From positions 62,001 through 126,000 of the forward strand of contig JAIXQH010000014.1 of NCBI GenBank assembly GCA_027484055.1: a DNA stretch of 64,000 nucleotides. Reading direction: 5' to 3'. This DNA is from Verrucomicrobiaceae bacterium (GTDB lineage: Bacteria; Verrucomicrobiota; Verrucomicrobiia; Verrucomicrobiales; Akkermansiaceae). The position numbers were made by a program, and so were the translations under genes. The notes under the pieces were generated by a model, which was not told the DNA's origin, did no database searches, and was given only the letters and a program-made list of their open reading frames with translations. Below, piece after piece: positions 26,525 to 36,300 of the stretch (the first letter of the stretch is position 1; each line of letters opens with the position of its first letter).

Positions 26525-29101
26525 ATGAAACATCATCATCTCGTCCTTTTTCTCACCTATGCGGCGTGTTCGATGTCTGCAAAGGCGGATTCCGTTCCGC
26601 GCATGCTGCCTGGCGAACTCTCCGCAGAGGAGATTCTGAACGGGAGCTATCCGTTTCCCGCGTCTCCTAAATTGCAGGTAACCTATGATGTGACTGGCTT
26701 TGCCATGGAGCGCGTGTCGAAGGTGCCAGCGCCGGGCGTCCATCCTCGCATTCTGCTCAGCCCGGAGGATCTGCCGGATTTGCGGCGTCGTCTGAAAGAA
26801 ACCGAAACGGGCCGTGCCTTGTATGCCACACTTCGCAAGCGGACTGACGGTGCGCTCCGTGATCCGAAGCAATGGAGCAGTCAATTGTATGAGAAGCTGT
26901 CTTCTGGGGATGAGGCGGGGGTTCTTGCTCTTGTGAGCGAGAACAAGGGATTTCCGGGAGGGATCGGACACTATCAGCCGTGGATTTATGCCATCGTGAT
27001 GGAGGCTTTCGACGCGATGATTTCCGAGGACGAGGTGAAGGGGCGGAAGGTGGCCACCGCCATCGCAACCTATGCGGCATTGATCCGTCCGAATCTGGAG
27101 TCGGTTCTATCCGAATCGATGAACGACGATGTCTGGCGCGCAAAGACTTCTGGTCCCGTGACGGGTGTTGGTGGCGGGGGGCAGGGGATGCGCGAGGGAG
27201 TGGGCGGCCATTTGTTAGGCTATGCCTATGACTTCGGCCACAATTTCATGACCGATACCCAGCGCACCACGGTTCGTGGTGTCATTTCAACGGCTACCAA
27301 AGGCCGCCTTTGGTTGGGCGCGAGGCTGCCCCATCATTTTAGGAACTGGAACTGGATCGTCGTCGGACTCCAGCAGCCTTTGCTGGCACTCGCGATCGAA
27401 GGCGAGGAGGGATATGATCCACGCGTTTACAAATTGGGAGCGGAAATTGCACGGGACTATCTGACCTACGCGATTTCGCCGACGGGTCAATCGACCGAGG
27501 CGGTTGGCTACACGCAGTTCGGATTGGTTTGGGCGAATCCCTTTTTCGTGGCGGCCACCCGGCGTGGGGACAATCTGCTCACGCACAGCCATCACCGGGC
27601 GATGTTGGATTGGTATCTGCAGTCGATGGAGCCGAGTATGGACCGTTTCACCAGCCACGGCGACGGTGGCGATGGTCCGCCGACGATTTGGACGCTCGCG
27701 ATGTGGCGTTACTTTTTCCCACAGGATCCGAAGGCGGATTTTCTGTGGCAATGTTTTTCACTCAAGTCGGAAGGCACACCGTTGGCAGCGAATGCGCTCG
27801 ATGTGAGAACTGACGCGGCCACCAAGCATCTTCCGGTGCCTGATAGGTTCAGCCCGTTTGCGGGAAATTTCCACATCATCGAGCCGATGTTGTGGGCGGA
27901 TGACTTCATGAAGGATGGGGCCGGGAAACCGGTGGACTATGCGGATGGCGCGAAGCTCGGCCTGCCGACAGTCATGGTTGATGCCGTCCGCGGTTCACTC
28001 AACGCGCGCAGTGGCTGGGACAAGGATGCGGCGACGGTGCAGTTCGAGTGTAGAATCGATTCGGTAGGAGCCAGCCACGAGCATGCGGATCGTGGAAACT
28101 TCACGCTCTTCGCCGATGGTCGGGCGTGGGCAAAGGATAATTTCCGCTCGGTGGAAACCCGGCATCATAACAACGTTCTGATCGACGGGCTCGGCCAGGG
28201 TTATTGGCCAGGTCCCGGCGAGTGGTTGAGCCATGAGGAAAAAGGGGATCTGGTTTTTGCCAGTGCGGATGCCAAGGAAGCTTACAACTGGTGGTGGCCC
28301 AAACAGATCAAAGTTGAGAAGCAGGACTTCATTCGATTCAAGTATCCGAGATGGGCAAGCTATGCCGCCGAGGCGGCACAATTTCAGAAGGAATATGCGG
28401 GCGTTTCCATCGAGCGCGACAGTCGTCCGGCGGTTGAGGCATTTTGGAAGGGTTTCGGGAAAACCGACCCGCGGCTGTGGGACGAGGATTCATGGCCGGT
28501 GCGGCTACCGCACAATCCAGTTCGACGTGCGTTCCGAAGTGTGGTTTTCCAACGGGGCGAACATCCGTGGTTGCTCGTCGTCGATGACATTCAGAAGGAT
28601 GACAAGGAGCGGCTTTACGAATGGCTGATGCAGACCGGCATGAATACCGAGATGATATCGATGTCCGGTAACGACATCATTCTTGGAGATGCTACTGTGG
28701 CGAAGAATGCCGATGGCGAGCCCAAGCCAGCCAAGGGCGAACGGCAGCTTTTGGTCCGAATGCTTCAACTCGGAAACCCAGCAGACCCGCATCTTTACAC
28801 TTCCCGCCCCTCAAGCCGTCTTGAGACATTCGAGCGCAAAGACACGCTGGTGCCTGAGGCGACGGAAGGTGCGTTAAGCGGTTCGAGAACCTTCGGATTG
28901 GACAAGCGTTTGGTGCTGGCGAGCCGTTCGGTGTCGCCGGATTTCAAGATTTTACTCTTCCCTCACCGGCATGGAGAGCCGCTTCCCGTCACCACTTGGA
29001 ATGATCTGCGTTCCGAGTTGAGCATCGAAGCAGGCGGGGAAAAGCGAACACTGTCATTCACGAGAAATGATGCGGGTCGCACGGTGATTTCTGAGAACTG
29101 A
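26525..29101 (+). CDS. Secreted heparinase II/III-family polysaccharide lyase (first of three)
   Basis: A signal peptide (LVLFLTYAACSMSAKA) leads an 858-residue lyase. The mature N-terminus contains VPAPGVHPRILLSPEDLPDLRRRL, shared with the lyase at 62514. A helical toroid (residues ~100-450) includes HHFRNWNWIVVGLQQPLLAL and YTQFGLVWANPFFVAATRRG. A beta-sandwich heparinase domain near residue 512 has DSVGASHEHADRGNFTLFADG, with the conserved His-Glu-His-Ala-Asp cluster. The family (PL12/15/21/39 type) cleaves uronate-containing glycans by beta-elimination; the specificity is not readable here. It ends unit 1, and operator B follows. Confidence 0.85.
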   Translation: MKHHHLVLFLTYAACSMSAKADSVPRMLPGELSAEEILNGSYPFPASPKLQVTYDVTGFAMERVSKVPAPGVHPRILLSPEDLPDLRRRLKETETGRALYATLRKRTDGALRDPKQWSSQLYEKLSSGDEAGVLALVSENKGFPGGIGHYQPWIYAIVMEAFDAMISEDEVKGRKVATAIATYAALIRPNLESVLSESMNDDVWRAKTSGPVTGVGGGGQGMREGVGGHLLGYAYDFGHNFMTDTQRTTVRGVISTATKGRLWLGARLPHHFRNWNWIVVGLQQPLLALAIEGEEGYDPRVYKLGAEIARDYLTYAISPTGQSTEAVGYTQFGLVWANPFFVAATRRGDNLLTHSHHRAMLDWYLQSMEPSMDRFTSHGDGGDGPPTIWTLAMWRYFFPQDPKADFLWQCFSLKSEGTPLAANALDVRTDAATKHLPVPDRFSPFAGNFHIIEPMLWADDFMKDGAGKPVDYADGAKLGLPTVMVDAVRGSLNARSGWDKDAATVQFECRIDSVGASHEHADRGNFTLFADGRAWAKDNFRSVETRHHNNVLIDGLGQGYWPGPGEWLSHEEKGDLVFASADAKEAYNWWWPKQIKVEKQDFIRFKYPRWASYAAEAAQFQKEYAGVSIERDSRPAVEAFWKGFGKTDPRLWDEDSWPVRLPHNPVRRAFRSVVFQRGEHPWLLVVDDIQKDDKERLYEWLMQTGMNTEMISMSGNDIILGDATVAKNADGEPKPAKGERQLLVRMLQLGNPADPHLYTSRPSSRLETFERKDTLVPEATEGALSGSRTFGLDKRLVLASRSVSPDFKILLFPHRHGEPLPVTTWNDLRSELSIEAGGEKRTLSFTRNDAGRTVISEN

Positions 29102-29130
29102 TTGCCATTAGGTTCGGCACCCGGGGGAAG

Positions 29131-29161
29131 CGACGCAAAAGCACCCCCCTCTGACGCAACA
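29131..29161 (+). promoter_or_regulatory. Predicted XylR/AraC-type operator, site B (unit 2)
   Basis: Half-sites CGACGCAAAA (29131) and TGACGCAACA (29152) are 21 bp apart; GCCCC follows at 29164. The site ends 48 bp before the TTG start of the isomerase gene, in the unit that also encodes the XylR-type regulator, so autoregulation is likely. Confidence 0.75.
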
Positions 29162-29209
29162 AAGCCCCTCCCCGAATCCGGTTGCAGTGACAATCATGGG
29201 CACACCTGA

Positions 29210-30079
29210 TTGATCACTAAACGCACATCCACTCCGTTCCGTCTCGGAATCCGGGCTCATGACATGGGCTGTTTTTCTGCGGACGAACTCGCGCACAGGG
29301 TTGACGCGGAAGGTCTTGAGTGCGTTCAGCTGGCACTGGGTAAGGCCATCAAGGGGGTGGATTTGCAACCCGGTGTGATCAATGCCGGAATGGCGGCGGA
29401 GATCAGCGCCGCATTCGCGCGGCATGGCGTGCGGATCGAGGTGATGGGTTGTTACATCAATCCGATCCATCCCGATGCGGCGGTCCGCAAAACGTCGCTG
29501 GGTCTCTTCAAGGAGCATTTGCACCATGCCCGCGAGTTCGGCTGCAATATCGTGGCTTTGGAAAGCGGGTCACGGAATGCCGATCAATCGCCCCATCCGG
29601 ACAATGCTGGGGAATCAGCCTATCAGGAGCTTCTCGGCAGCATGGACGAACTGGTGGTGGAGGCGGAACGCTGCGGCGTGGTGGTCGGTATCGAGGCGGT
29701 GACGTCTCATGTTCTATCAACTCCCGAAAGGATGCGCCGTCTGCTGGACGCTATCCCATCGCCCCACTTGCAGGTGGTTTTCGATCCGGTCAATCTTCTC
29801 TCCGTGGCGAACTGCTTGGAACAGCGGGAGATCATGCGGCGGTCATTCGATCTGTTCGGCGGGCGCATCGCCGTGGTGCATGCAAAGGATTTCCGCATCG
29901 CCAATGGAAAACTGGTCACATGCCCTGCTGGAACAGGAATGTTGGACTACGGACTTCTTCTCTCTTGGCTCGCAAGCCACAAGCCGGGGATCTCGCTCTT
30001 GCTCGAGGAAACCGGTCCAGAACAAATCGCCGCGTGCGGACAATTCATCTCAAACCAAATGCTCTCGCCCATTTCATGA
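29210..30079 (+). CDS. Sugar phosphate isomerase/epimerase-like TIM-barrel protein
   Basis: This 289-residue protein belongs to the xylose isomerase-like TIM-barrel superfamily (AP endonuclease family 2 fold). Signature stretches are VQLALGKAIKGVD, NIVALESGSRN, VVVGIEAVTSHVL, LQVVFDPVNLL and IAVVHAKDF, giving the Glu, Asp, His and Glu metal ligands expected of the fold. It probably isomerises or epimerises a sugar or keto-uronate from the degraded polymer. The start is TTG at 29210; the only upstream ATG (29196) opens a five-codon frame whose TGA stop overlaps the TTG. The stop overlaps the GH105 start (ATGA). Confidence 0.8.
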   Translation: MITKRTSTPFRLGIRAHDMGCFSADELAHRVDAEGLECVQLALGKAIKGVDLQPGVINAGMAAEISAAFARHGVRIEVMGCYINPIHPDAAVRKTSLGLFKEHLHHAREFGCNIVALESGSRNADQSPHPDNAGESAYQELLGSMDELVVEAERCGVVVGIEAVTSHVLSTPERMRRLLDAIPSPHLQVVFDPVNLLSVANCLEQREIMRRSFDLFGGRIAVVHAKDFRIANGKLVTCPAGTGMLDYGLLLSWLASHKPGISLLLEETGPEQIAACGQFISNQMLSPIS

Positions 30080-31884
30080 AAAGCCCTCTCGAAACCGTCA
30101 GGAGTATCGGAGACAAACTCATCCGTGATACGCCGTTCGAATATCGCCTAGAGGTCAAGCCAGTGGTGCATTCCTTGGATCGCATGCATTGTGTGGATTT
30201 CGGAAGGACTTTTTGCCTCGGTCGGCCTGCGGTGGCCTATGCTTGGACGAATTTGAATTCGCCCGAGGAGATGGTTCTAACACTGGGCGTCGAGCACAAC
30301 GACGGTTGTAAGATCTGGCTGAATGGCGAGGTGGTTTACGATCAATCGGGTGACCGCGACATCCAACTGCGTTTCGATGAGCGGAGTATCGGCATGTCCC
30401 ATGAAGTCAAACTGGCACTGCGCCCCGGAGCGAACTCGCTGCTTGTGAAATCCGAAACGCGTGGCAAGGAATGGGTGTTCTACATGCAGCCTCCCGCTAC
30501 GAATGGTGCGGTCCTAGAGGATACTTCCGCACAGGTCGAGATCGGTTTGTGCGGCGTGGCGAATATCGACCGGAAGGTGGCCGGGCTTTCCAACTGGCTG
30601 GTGATAGGGTCCTTTCCGAATCCAATAGATGGAAATGCTCGCCGCGGTTTGGAGACGGTTCATGCGCCTGAGCGCGAGTTTGTGTTTGGCAGGATGTATC
30701 AGGGAATCAACGGCGCGGTGACCTGGACCATCCCGAAAGTCGAGGTGCTTGGCGGGATGATCGACCCGCTACCTTGGGGTACGAATTATAGTTGGAATTA
30801 TCACAATGGTGGCGTGGCTTGGGCGATGCAGGAACTCTCGGAGTTATCCGGTGACTCCATGTATGCCGACTATGCGTCGCGTTTCTGCGACTTCCATCTG
30901 GATGGCATTCCGTTCGTGGAACACCAGGTGAAGGAATTGAATGCGGTGGATTCGGCGAACCATTTCATCATCGACACGCCACTTTTGGATTTCACGTTGG
31001 CACCCTCGCTTCCGTTCATCAATCGACTTCGAATCGAAAGCGATTTTCCGGGCAGGGAAAGGTATTTTCTCTGGGTGGAGCGCAAGATTCAGTATGCCCG
31101 TGAGGAGCAGGTTCGTCTCCCAGGTCATGGGATTTTCACCCGTACCACACCGTTCAAATTTACGACTTGGGTGGATGACATGTTCATGGGCATTCCTTTC
31201 CTCGTTCATGCATCGCTCTACTGCGATGGCGCGGAGGATGGCGTGGCATTCATGGATGACGCGGCCCAGCAGGTTTTGGAATTCAATTCACAGGTGTGGG
31301 ATGAGGAGGCAGAACTTTATATGCATGCCCGCTATTTCGGAAATTCGGCGAAGTTGCCGCATTGGTCGCGCTGTAACGGTTGGGCTAGCTGGGCGATGAG
31401 TGAAGTGCTAGCCCACCTGCCGCTATCTCATCAGAATCGCCCGATGATCCTTGCCCATTTCCAAAGACACTGCGCGTCCTTGCTGCGGTTCCAGAGCGAA
31501 AGCGGACTTTGGCCAAATGTGCTCGATGTTCCGGATTCGGCGCTGGAAGTCTCGGGTTCCGCCATCTTTGTCATGGCCATGGCGCGTGGTGTGATGCGCG
31601 GCTGGTTGGATGACGCCGTGTTCCGCCCTGCGGTGATCAAGGGATGGGAAGGGCTGGAGGCTCAGGTCGATCCGGATGGCACGGTCCATGGGATCTGTAT
31701 GGGGACGATGTGCACCGAGGATGTGAACTATTATATCAACCGCCCGTTTTACGACAACGACACCCACGGTCTGTTTGCGGTTCTGTTCGCTGGAATCGAG
31801 ATGGAACGACTCCTCGCGGCAGAAACGGTTTCGGACATCCGCCGGGGCAATCCTGCCAACCGCCTGATGCCGGCGACCGCATGA
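30076..31884 (+). CDS. GH105/GH88-type unsaturated uronyl hydrolase
   Basis: The ATG at 30076 overlaps the previous stop (ATGA), so the longer open frame beginning at 29449 is rejected. The 602-residue protein has an N-terminal beta-sandwich (~1-190) and an (alpha/alpha)6 barrel. The barrel carries TTWVDDMFMGIPFL near residue 362, HWSRCNGWASWAMSEVL near 428, and a SGSAIFVMAMARGV segment, all characteristic of GH105/GH88. These enzymes hydrate and release the 4,5-unsaturated uronic acid left by polysaccharide lyases, which links this gene to the three heparinase-type lyases. There is no signal peptide, so it should act in the cytoplasm. The usual R-G-N-G-W motif reads RCNGW here. Confidence 0.85.
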   Translation: MKSPLETVRSIGDKLIRDTPFEYRLEVKPVVHSLDRMHCVDFGRTFCLGRPAVAYAWTNLNSPEEMVLTLGVEHNDGCKIWLNGEVVYDQSGDRDIQLRFDERSIGMSHEVKLALRPGANSLLVKSETRGKEWVFYMQPPATNGAVLEDTSAQVEIGLCGVANIDRKVAGLSNWLVIGSFPNPIDGNARRGLETVHAPEREFVFGRMYQGINGAVTWTIPKVEVLGGMIDPLPWGTNYSWNYHNGGVAWAMQELSELSGDSMYADYASRFCDFHLDGIPFVEHQVKELNAVDSANHFIIDTPLLDFTLAPSLPFINRLRIESDFPGRERYFLWVERKIQYAREEQVRLPGHGIFTRTTPFKFTTWVDDMFMGIPFLVHASLYCDGAEDGVAFMDDAAQQVLEFNSQVWDEEAELYMHARYFGNSAKLPHWSRCNGWASWAMSEVLAHLPLSHQNRPMILAHFQRHCASLLRFQSESGLWPNVLDVPDSALEVSGSAIFVMAMARGVMRGWLDDAVFRPAVIKGWEGLEAQVDPDGTVHGICMGTMCTEDVNYYINRPFYDNDTHGLFAVLFAGIEMERLLAAETVSDIRRGNPANRLMPATA

Positions 31885-31921
31885 ATTCCTAGTGAATTGA
31901 ATTGATTGCTGGTGTCTTCAT

Positions 31922-33115
31922 GTGTTTCATCCACTTCGAGCCCAGCCCGTGACGTCGAAAAAAAAACGAATTGCCCTGATAGGACTGCCCGTTCTGCAAT
32001 CGGTCAACAACCTCTGCAACGCAGCCATCGCTCGGCGTGCGGAGGAGGGCGGTGACTGGAGGTTCGTTCTCAGCGCAGAGGCTTCGGTGGATGCGTTCAA
32101 ATTCCTCCGCACGCTTGATTGTGACGGTGCCATTGTGCGCATCATGAACACGGCGATGCTTCGCGAGGCGAAAAAGGTCGAGTTTCCTCTCGTAAATGTT
32201 TCCTCGTGGCTGGAAAGGCCGGGAGTGCCCACAGTGCGCCACGACTACGATGCGGTCGGCCGGATGGCTGCTGAGCATCTTTTGGAGAAAGGCTTCCGCC
32301 GTTTCGGTTGTGTGTTGGTCTCCGGGGGGTGGTTCATCCAGCAGCGTTACAACGCAGTTGTAAAAGCTATCGAAAAGCATGGAGCTACTCTAAAGACATT
32401 CCAGCTTAATACGACGATGCCGTATACGATCCAACCACTTGCTCCTGCGGAGAAACGGCGATTCATCGAATGGTTACAGACCCTGCAACGACCGGCCGCG
32501 CTGGTCCTGATGGATGACTGGGACGCTCCGGCACTGATGGAGCTATGCAGGGAGGCGGGCTTTGAAGTGCCGCGCGACTTGGTCATGATCACGACCGGCT
32601 GTCACAGCGAGGTGCTGCCGTTGTGCCGGGTGCCTCTCAGCGCGGTGCAGGAGGATCAGGAATTGCAGGCGCGCCTTGCCGTGGGCTGCCTTGATGTCCT
32701 CATGTCGGACAAGCAGTCGCGGGATACCATGATCAATGTGCCACCGCTAGGCGTCGTCGAGCGGGCCTCCACGGCCACTATGGCCATCGAAGATGGCGAG
32801 GTGGCGCGTGCCGTGGAGTTTATCCGCGCCCATGGGTTCGAGCCGATTAATGTGGCCGATGTCAGCGGGCGGGTGCAGGTTTCAAGAGTGACCTTGGAGC
32901 GGAGGTTTCGTCAGGTCATGGGGGTGACGATGCATGAATATCTATCCGAGCGCCGGGTGCGCCGCGCTAAGGAACTGCTGATGAACGATGCTGGCATCAG
33001 TCTTCAGACGATCGCCCAGCAATGTGGTTTGGCTGATCGCCGACGTCTCAATCAGGTTTTCGTCAGCGCTGTGGGCATGACTCCGGCTGCGTGGCAGGTC
33101 GAGAATTCACGCTAA
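31922..33115 (+). CDS. XylR-type transcriptional regulator (LacI-like sensor + AraC HTH)
   Basis: The 397-residue protein has a LacI/periplasmic-binding-protein-like sensor (residues ~15-285; KRIALIGLP, CDGAIVRIMN, VPTVRHDYDAVGRMAAEHLLEKGFRRFGCV). The C-terminal ~100 residues form a two-helix-turn-helix AraC domain (INVADVSGRVQVSRVTLERRFRQVMGVTMHEYLSERR ... ISLQTIAQQCGLADRRRLNQVF). This is the E. coli XylR layout: sugar binding changes how a dimer contacts two direct half-sites. The start is uncertain: GTG at 31922 or GTG at 31949, the latter giving a more family-like N-terminus. It is the best candidate to bind the five YGACGCAA operators. Confidence 0.88.
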   Translation: MFHPLRAQPVTSKKKRIALIGLPVLQSVNNLCNAAIARRAEEGGDWRFVLSAEASVDAFKFLRTLDCDGAIVRIMNTAMLREAKKVEFPLVNVSSWLERPGVPTVRHDYDAVGRMAAEHLLEKGFRRFGCVLVSGGWFIQQRYNAVVKAIEKHGATLKTFQLNTTMPYTIQPLAPAEKRRFIEWLQTLQRPAALVLMDDWDAPALMELCREAGFEVPRDLVMITTGCHSEVLPLCRVPLSAVQEDQELQARLAVGCLDVLMSDKQSRDTMINVPPLGVVERASTATMAIEDGEVARAVEFIRAHGFEPINVADVSGRVQVSRVTLERRFRQVMGVTMHEYLSERRVRRAKELLMNDAGISLQTIAQQCGLADRRRLNQVFVSAVGMTPAAWQVENSR

Positions 33116-33132
33116 ATCGAGGCGGCGGGGAG

Positions 33133-33163
33133 CGACGCAAAATGGCACGCCGATGCCGTATTA
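33133..33163 (+). promoter_or_regulatory. Predicted XylR/AraC-type operator, site C (unit 3)
   Basis: Half-sites CGACGCAAAA (33133) and a weaker TGCCGTATTA (33154) are 21 bp apart; GCCCC follows at 33166. It lies 162 bp before the 2118-residue gene, just after the regulator gene. The rest of the 33116-33325 gap shows no gene. Confidence 0.65.
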
Positions 33164-33325
33164 TCGCCCCTTATGGGAATTTTTCCCCGTAGTTTGATGA
33201 ATTGGTAGTTCTGCAAGGAAGAACCTTCCCGCCGTCATCAAGGTAGGCTGATTTTCCGCTGATAACTAAAAATCCACACACTCCGGTTCGTCGATTCGTT
33301 TCTTGCGCTCCGTAGTCATCGCTCC

Positions 33326-36300
33326 ATGAAATCCACCTTTGTTTTTCTGCTCATCGCCCTCCAGCCGCTCCATGCGGCGGATCGCACGTGGATCGGTGCG
33401 GCTGGCGCGGATTTCGAAAACCCGGCGAACTGGAGCGACCTTCCAGCCAACACCCTCACCGATGACCTTGCCTTCTTCGGTCCGAGCCTCACCGCCAATG
33501 CGCCACTTCTCACTAGCAGCCGTGCTCTCAATGGCCTCCGCTTCACCACACCTTCGGGTGGCTGGAATTTCGGCGGCCCTCACGTCCTCGCGCTCGGCGC
33601 GGGCGGCATCTCTACCGCTGGCCAGACATCCGGAGTCAATGAAATCGGAGCCGATCTCACTCCTGGGGCTGCGCAGACGTGGCAAGCCGGAAATGGCGGC
33701 ATCCTTCGTTTCACCGGAGCGCTCGCCCAGACCGGCGGCTTTGTCCTTTCCATCGGCAACCTTACGAACAACGGCACCGTTGTGTGGAATCCGGCTGCGG
33801 GTAAATCCATCTCTCTAACCGGACCGGCGGGCTCCGGTTCGAACCTCCTGAAAATCGTCAACGGCGGCAACCTCGTCCTCGGCGAGTCCGGCGCGACCGC
33901 CACCTCCAGCGTCAACGAGATCCGCAACACCACGGGCCCCGCGCTCTCTCTGGTTTCCGGTGGTTCGCTGCGAGTGAACTCCGGGACTTGGAATCTCGGC
34001 GACATCGGGAGAAACAGCCCTGCCGACGCTTTTAACGGAATGCTTCACATCACCGCCGGGACCCTTAGCTTCTCCGGCGGCCGCTATCTCGGCGGCGGCA
34101 CCATCAACGTCGAGGGCGGCTCGCTGAATTTCACCAATACCGGAAGCAATCTATCAAACGGCGGCCGCTTCGGTCTCGGAAATTTCAACATCGGCAGCAC
34201 CTCCGTTCTCAACGTCAGCGGCGGCACCGTCGATCTCGCCCAGGCAAACTCCGGCAACGTCATCGGCCCTGTCATCAGTGCCCGCGTCCGCCAGACGGGC
34301 GGTATCGTTCGCAACGGCATCGCCGTCGGTGGCGGTACCAATGGCGGAGCCACAACCTCCCTAACCATCGGCCACGGGGGACTGAACAGCGGTGGTAGCG
34401 GGACGACACTCACTTTCACCGCCATCTCCAATTCCGCTGCGGCATACACCCTCGAAGGTGGCACCTTCCTCAGTGGCGGCACGATCCAGGGTGCGGCCCA
34501 AGCCAGTCCCGGGACCAACGGAAGTGCAGCAGTTCCACCCGGAGCCGTGATCTCGCCCGGCACCGGCAACATCAAAAATTTCAACTTCCTCGGTGGCACC
34601 CTCGCCACCGTGGCGATCAACGCGACTCTGCTAGGCTCGTCTTCGGACCCTGCGAATCCCGTGGCCGACTCGGTTTCCATCGGCACCTTCGTCAATCGCG
34701 GCGGCACACTTGCCCCTGGCGGCTCTGGCACGGCGGGAAAAACCACCATCACCGGAAACTATCAGGTCAGCACGGGCACTCTCGCCATCGACCTCGGAGG
34801 ACTCACTCCGGCCACCGGATTTCAAAACGGTCAACACGATCTGCTCGAGGTTTCTGGAAGCACCGAACTCGCCGGGGATCTATCCGTCCAAATCCTGTCC
34901 GGCTACACCCCGGTGGCACAGGACACCTTCACGATCCTCACGAGCACCGGTCCGCTCACCGGTTCGTTCACCAATGTCCAGTTCGGCAGTCGTGTCGCTA
35001 GCGTGGACGGACATTCCAGCTATGTGGTTTCGAAGGTTGGAAACTCCGTCACGCTCGGCCAATACCTGCCTGTCACCGCTCCAGTCATCACCGACTCCAC
35101 CGCCCCGTCCAGCCTGGTCATCGGCGATGCACTCGTTCTAGCAGTGACCACCAACAGCCTTGTTCCCGTCACTTACGAATGGCGGAAAAACAACGTGATC
35201 ATTTCCGGTGCGACCTCCAGTGCTCTCACCTTACTCAATGTCGATTCCGACGATTCGGCCACCTATCAGGTCACCGCCATCAATTCCGTGGGCAGTGCCA
35301 CCCGTTCCTTCAATGTAATCGTCAAGACCCCACCCACGGCCGGCAGCATCCTGATCGACGCCGGCGCCAGCGAACCTTTCATCGCCTCCCCAATCGCCAC
35401 CAGCCAGAGCTGGATCCTTGATGGTGATCCTGTCGGCACCTCGCCGACATTCATTTACACGGCCACGCGCAAGGCTGTCGGCACCCATTGGCTGCGTGTC
35501 GTGGAAACCTACGCCGACAACTCCACCACCACCCGCCAATGGGCCGTGCGCGTTCGCATTCCCGCTGTGGCCAGCGCGCTTTCGTACTATGTCTCTCCCA
35601 GCGGATCTGATTCTGCCGCCGGTTCCATCGGTGCGCCGTTCGCCACGTTAGAGAAGGCACGCGACACCATCCGCCTTCTGAATTCCGGCCAACGCGCGGG
35701 CGGCGTCACTGTTTTCCTTCGCGGCGGCGTGCATCGCCGCACCACGACGTTTGCCTTGGCGGCCCAGGACTCCGGCACCGCGACCGCGCCAGTTGTTTAT
35801 GCCGCCTATCCGGGTGAAATGCCGTTTCTCACCAGCACGCGGGTTCTAACATCCGCCCAGTTTTCGCCACTCGCCGCCAGCCAGTACGCCCGTGTCGCTC
35901 CCGGTGTTGATGTCACTCGCATCTGGGAGGCCAGTGTCTCCGGTAACGCCCGCGCCGCCACCTTTCCATCCGTTTTCAACGAGTGGATCATCTTCAACGC
36001 CCAGCGCTCTTCGCTGAACAGCGGCATGCTCGAACTTTTCTATCAGGGCGAGCGCCGTCTCATCTCCCGCTATCCGAACCACAACCCCGCCGACGACACC
36101 CTCACCCCGCGGCTTGAAATGAACGGCGTCGCCACCGGTGCCGCCGTGGATGGCACCGGCTATCTCAATGGCGCGGGCACCTACACTCTGAGCGGCGGCG
36201 GCACCACTGCCGTCGGTGGAGCGTTCCACTATGACGATGCCGATGCCACTCGCATTGATCGCTGGCAAACCGCCTTGAACTCCGGCGGCCTCTGGGTCAT

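Noticed and set aside
29449-30075. N-terminal extension of the GH105 frame
   Set aside because: It overlaps the isomerase gene fully and has shadow composition; the ATG at 30076 with its ATGA overlap is the natural start.
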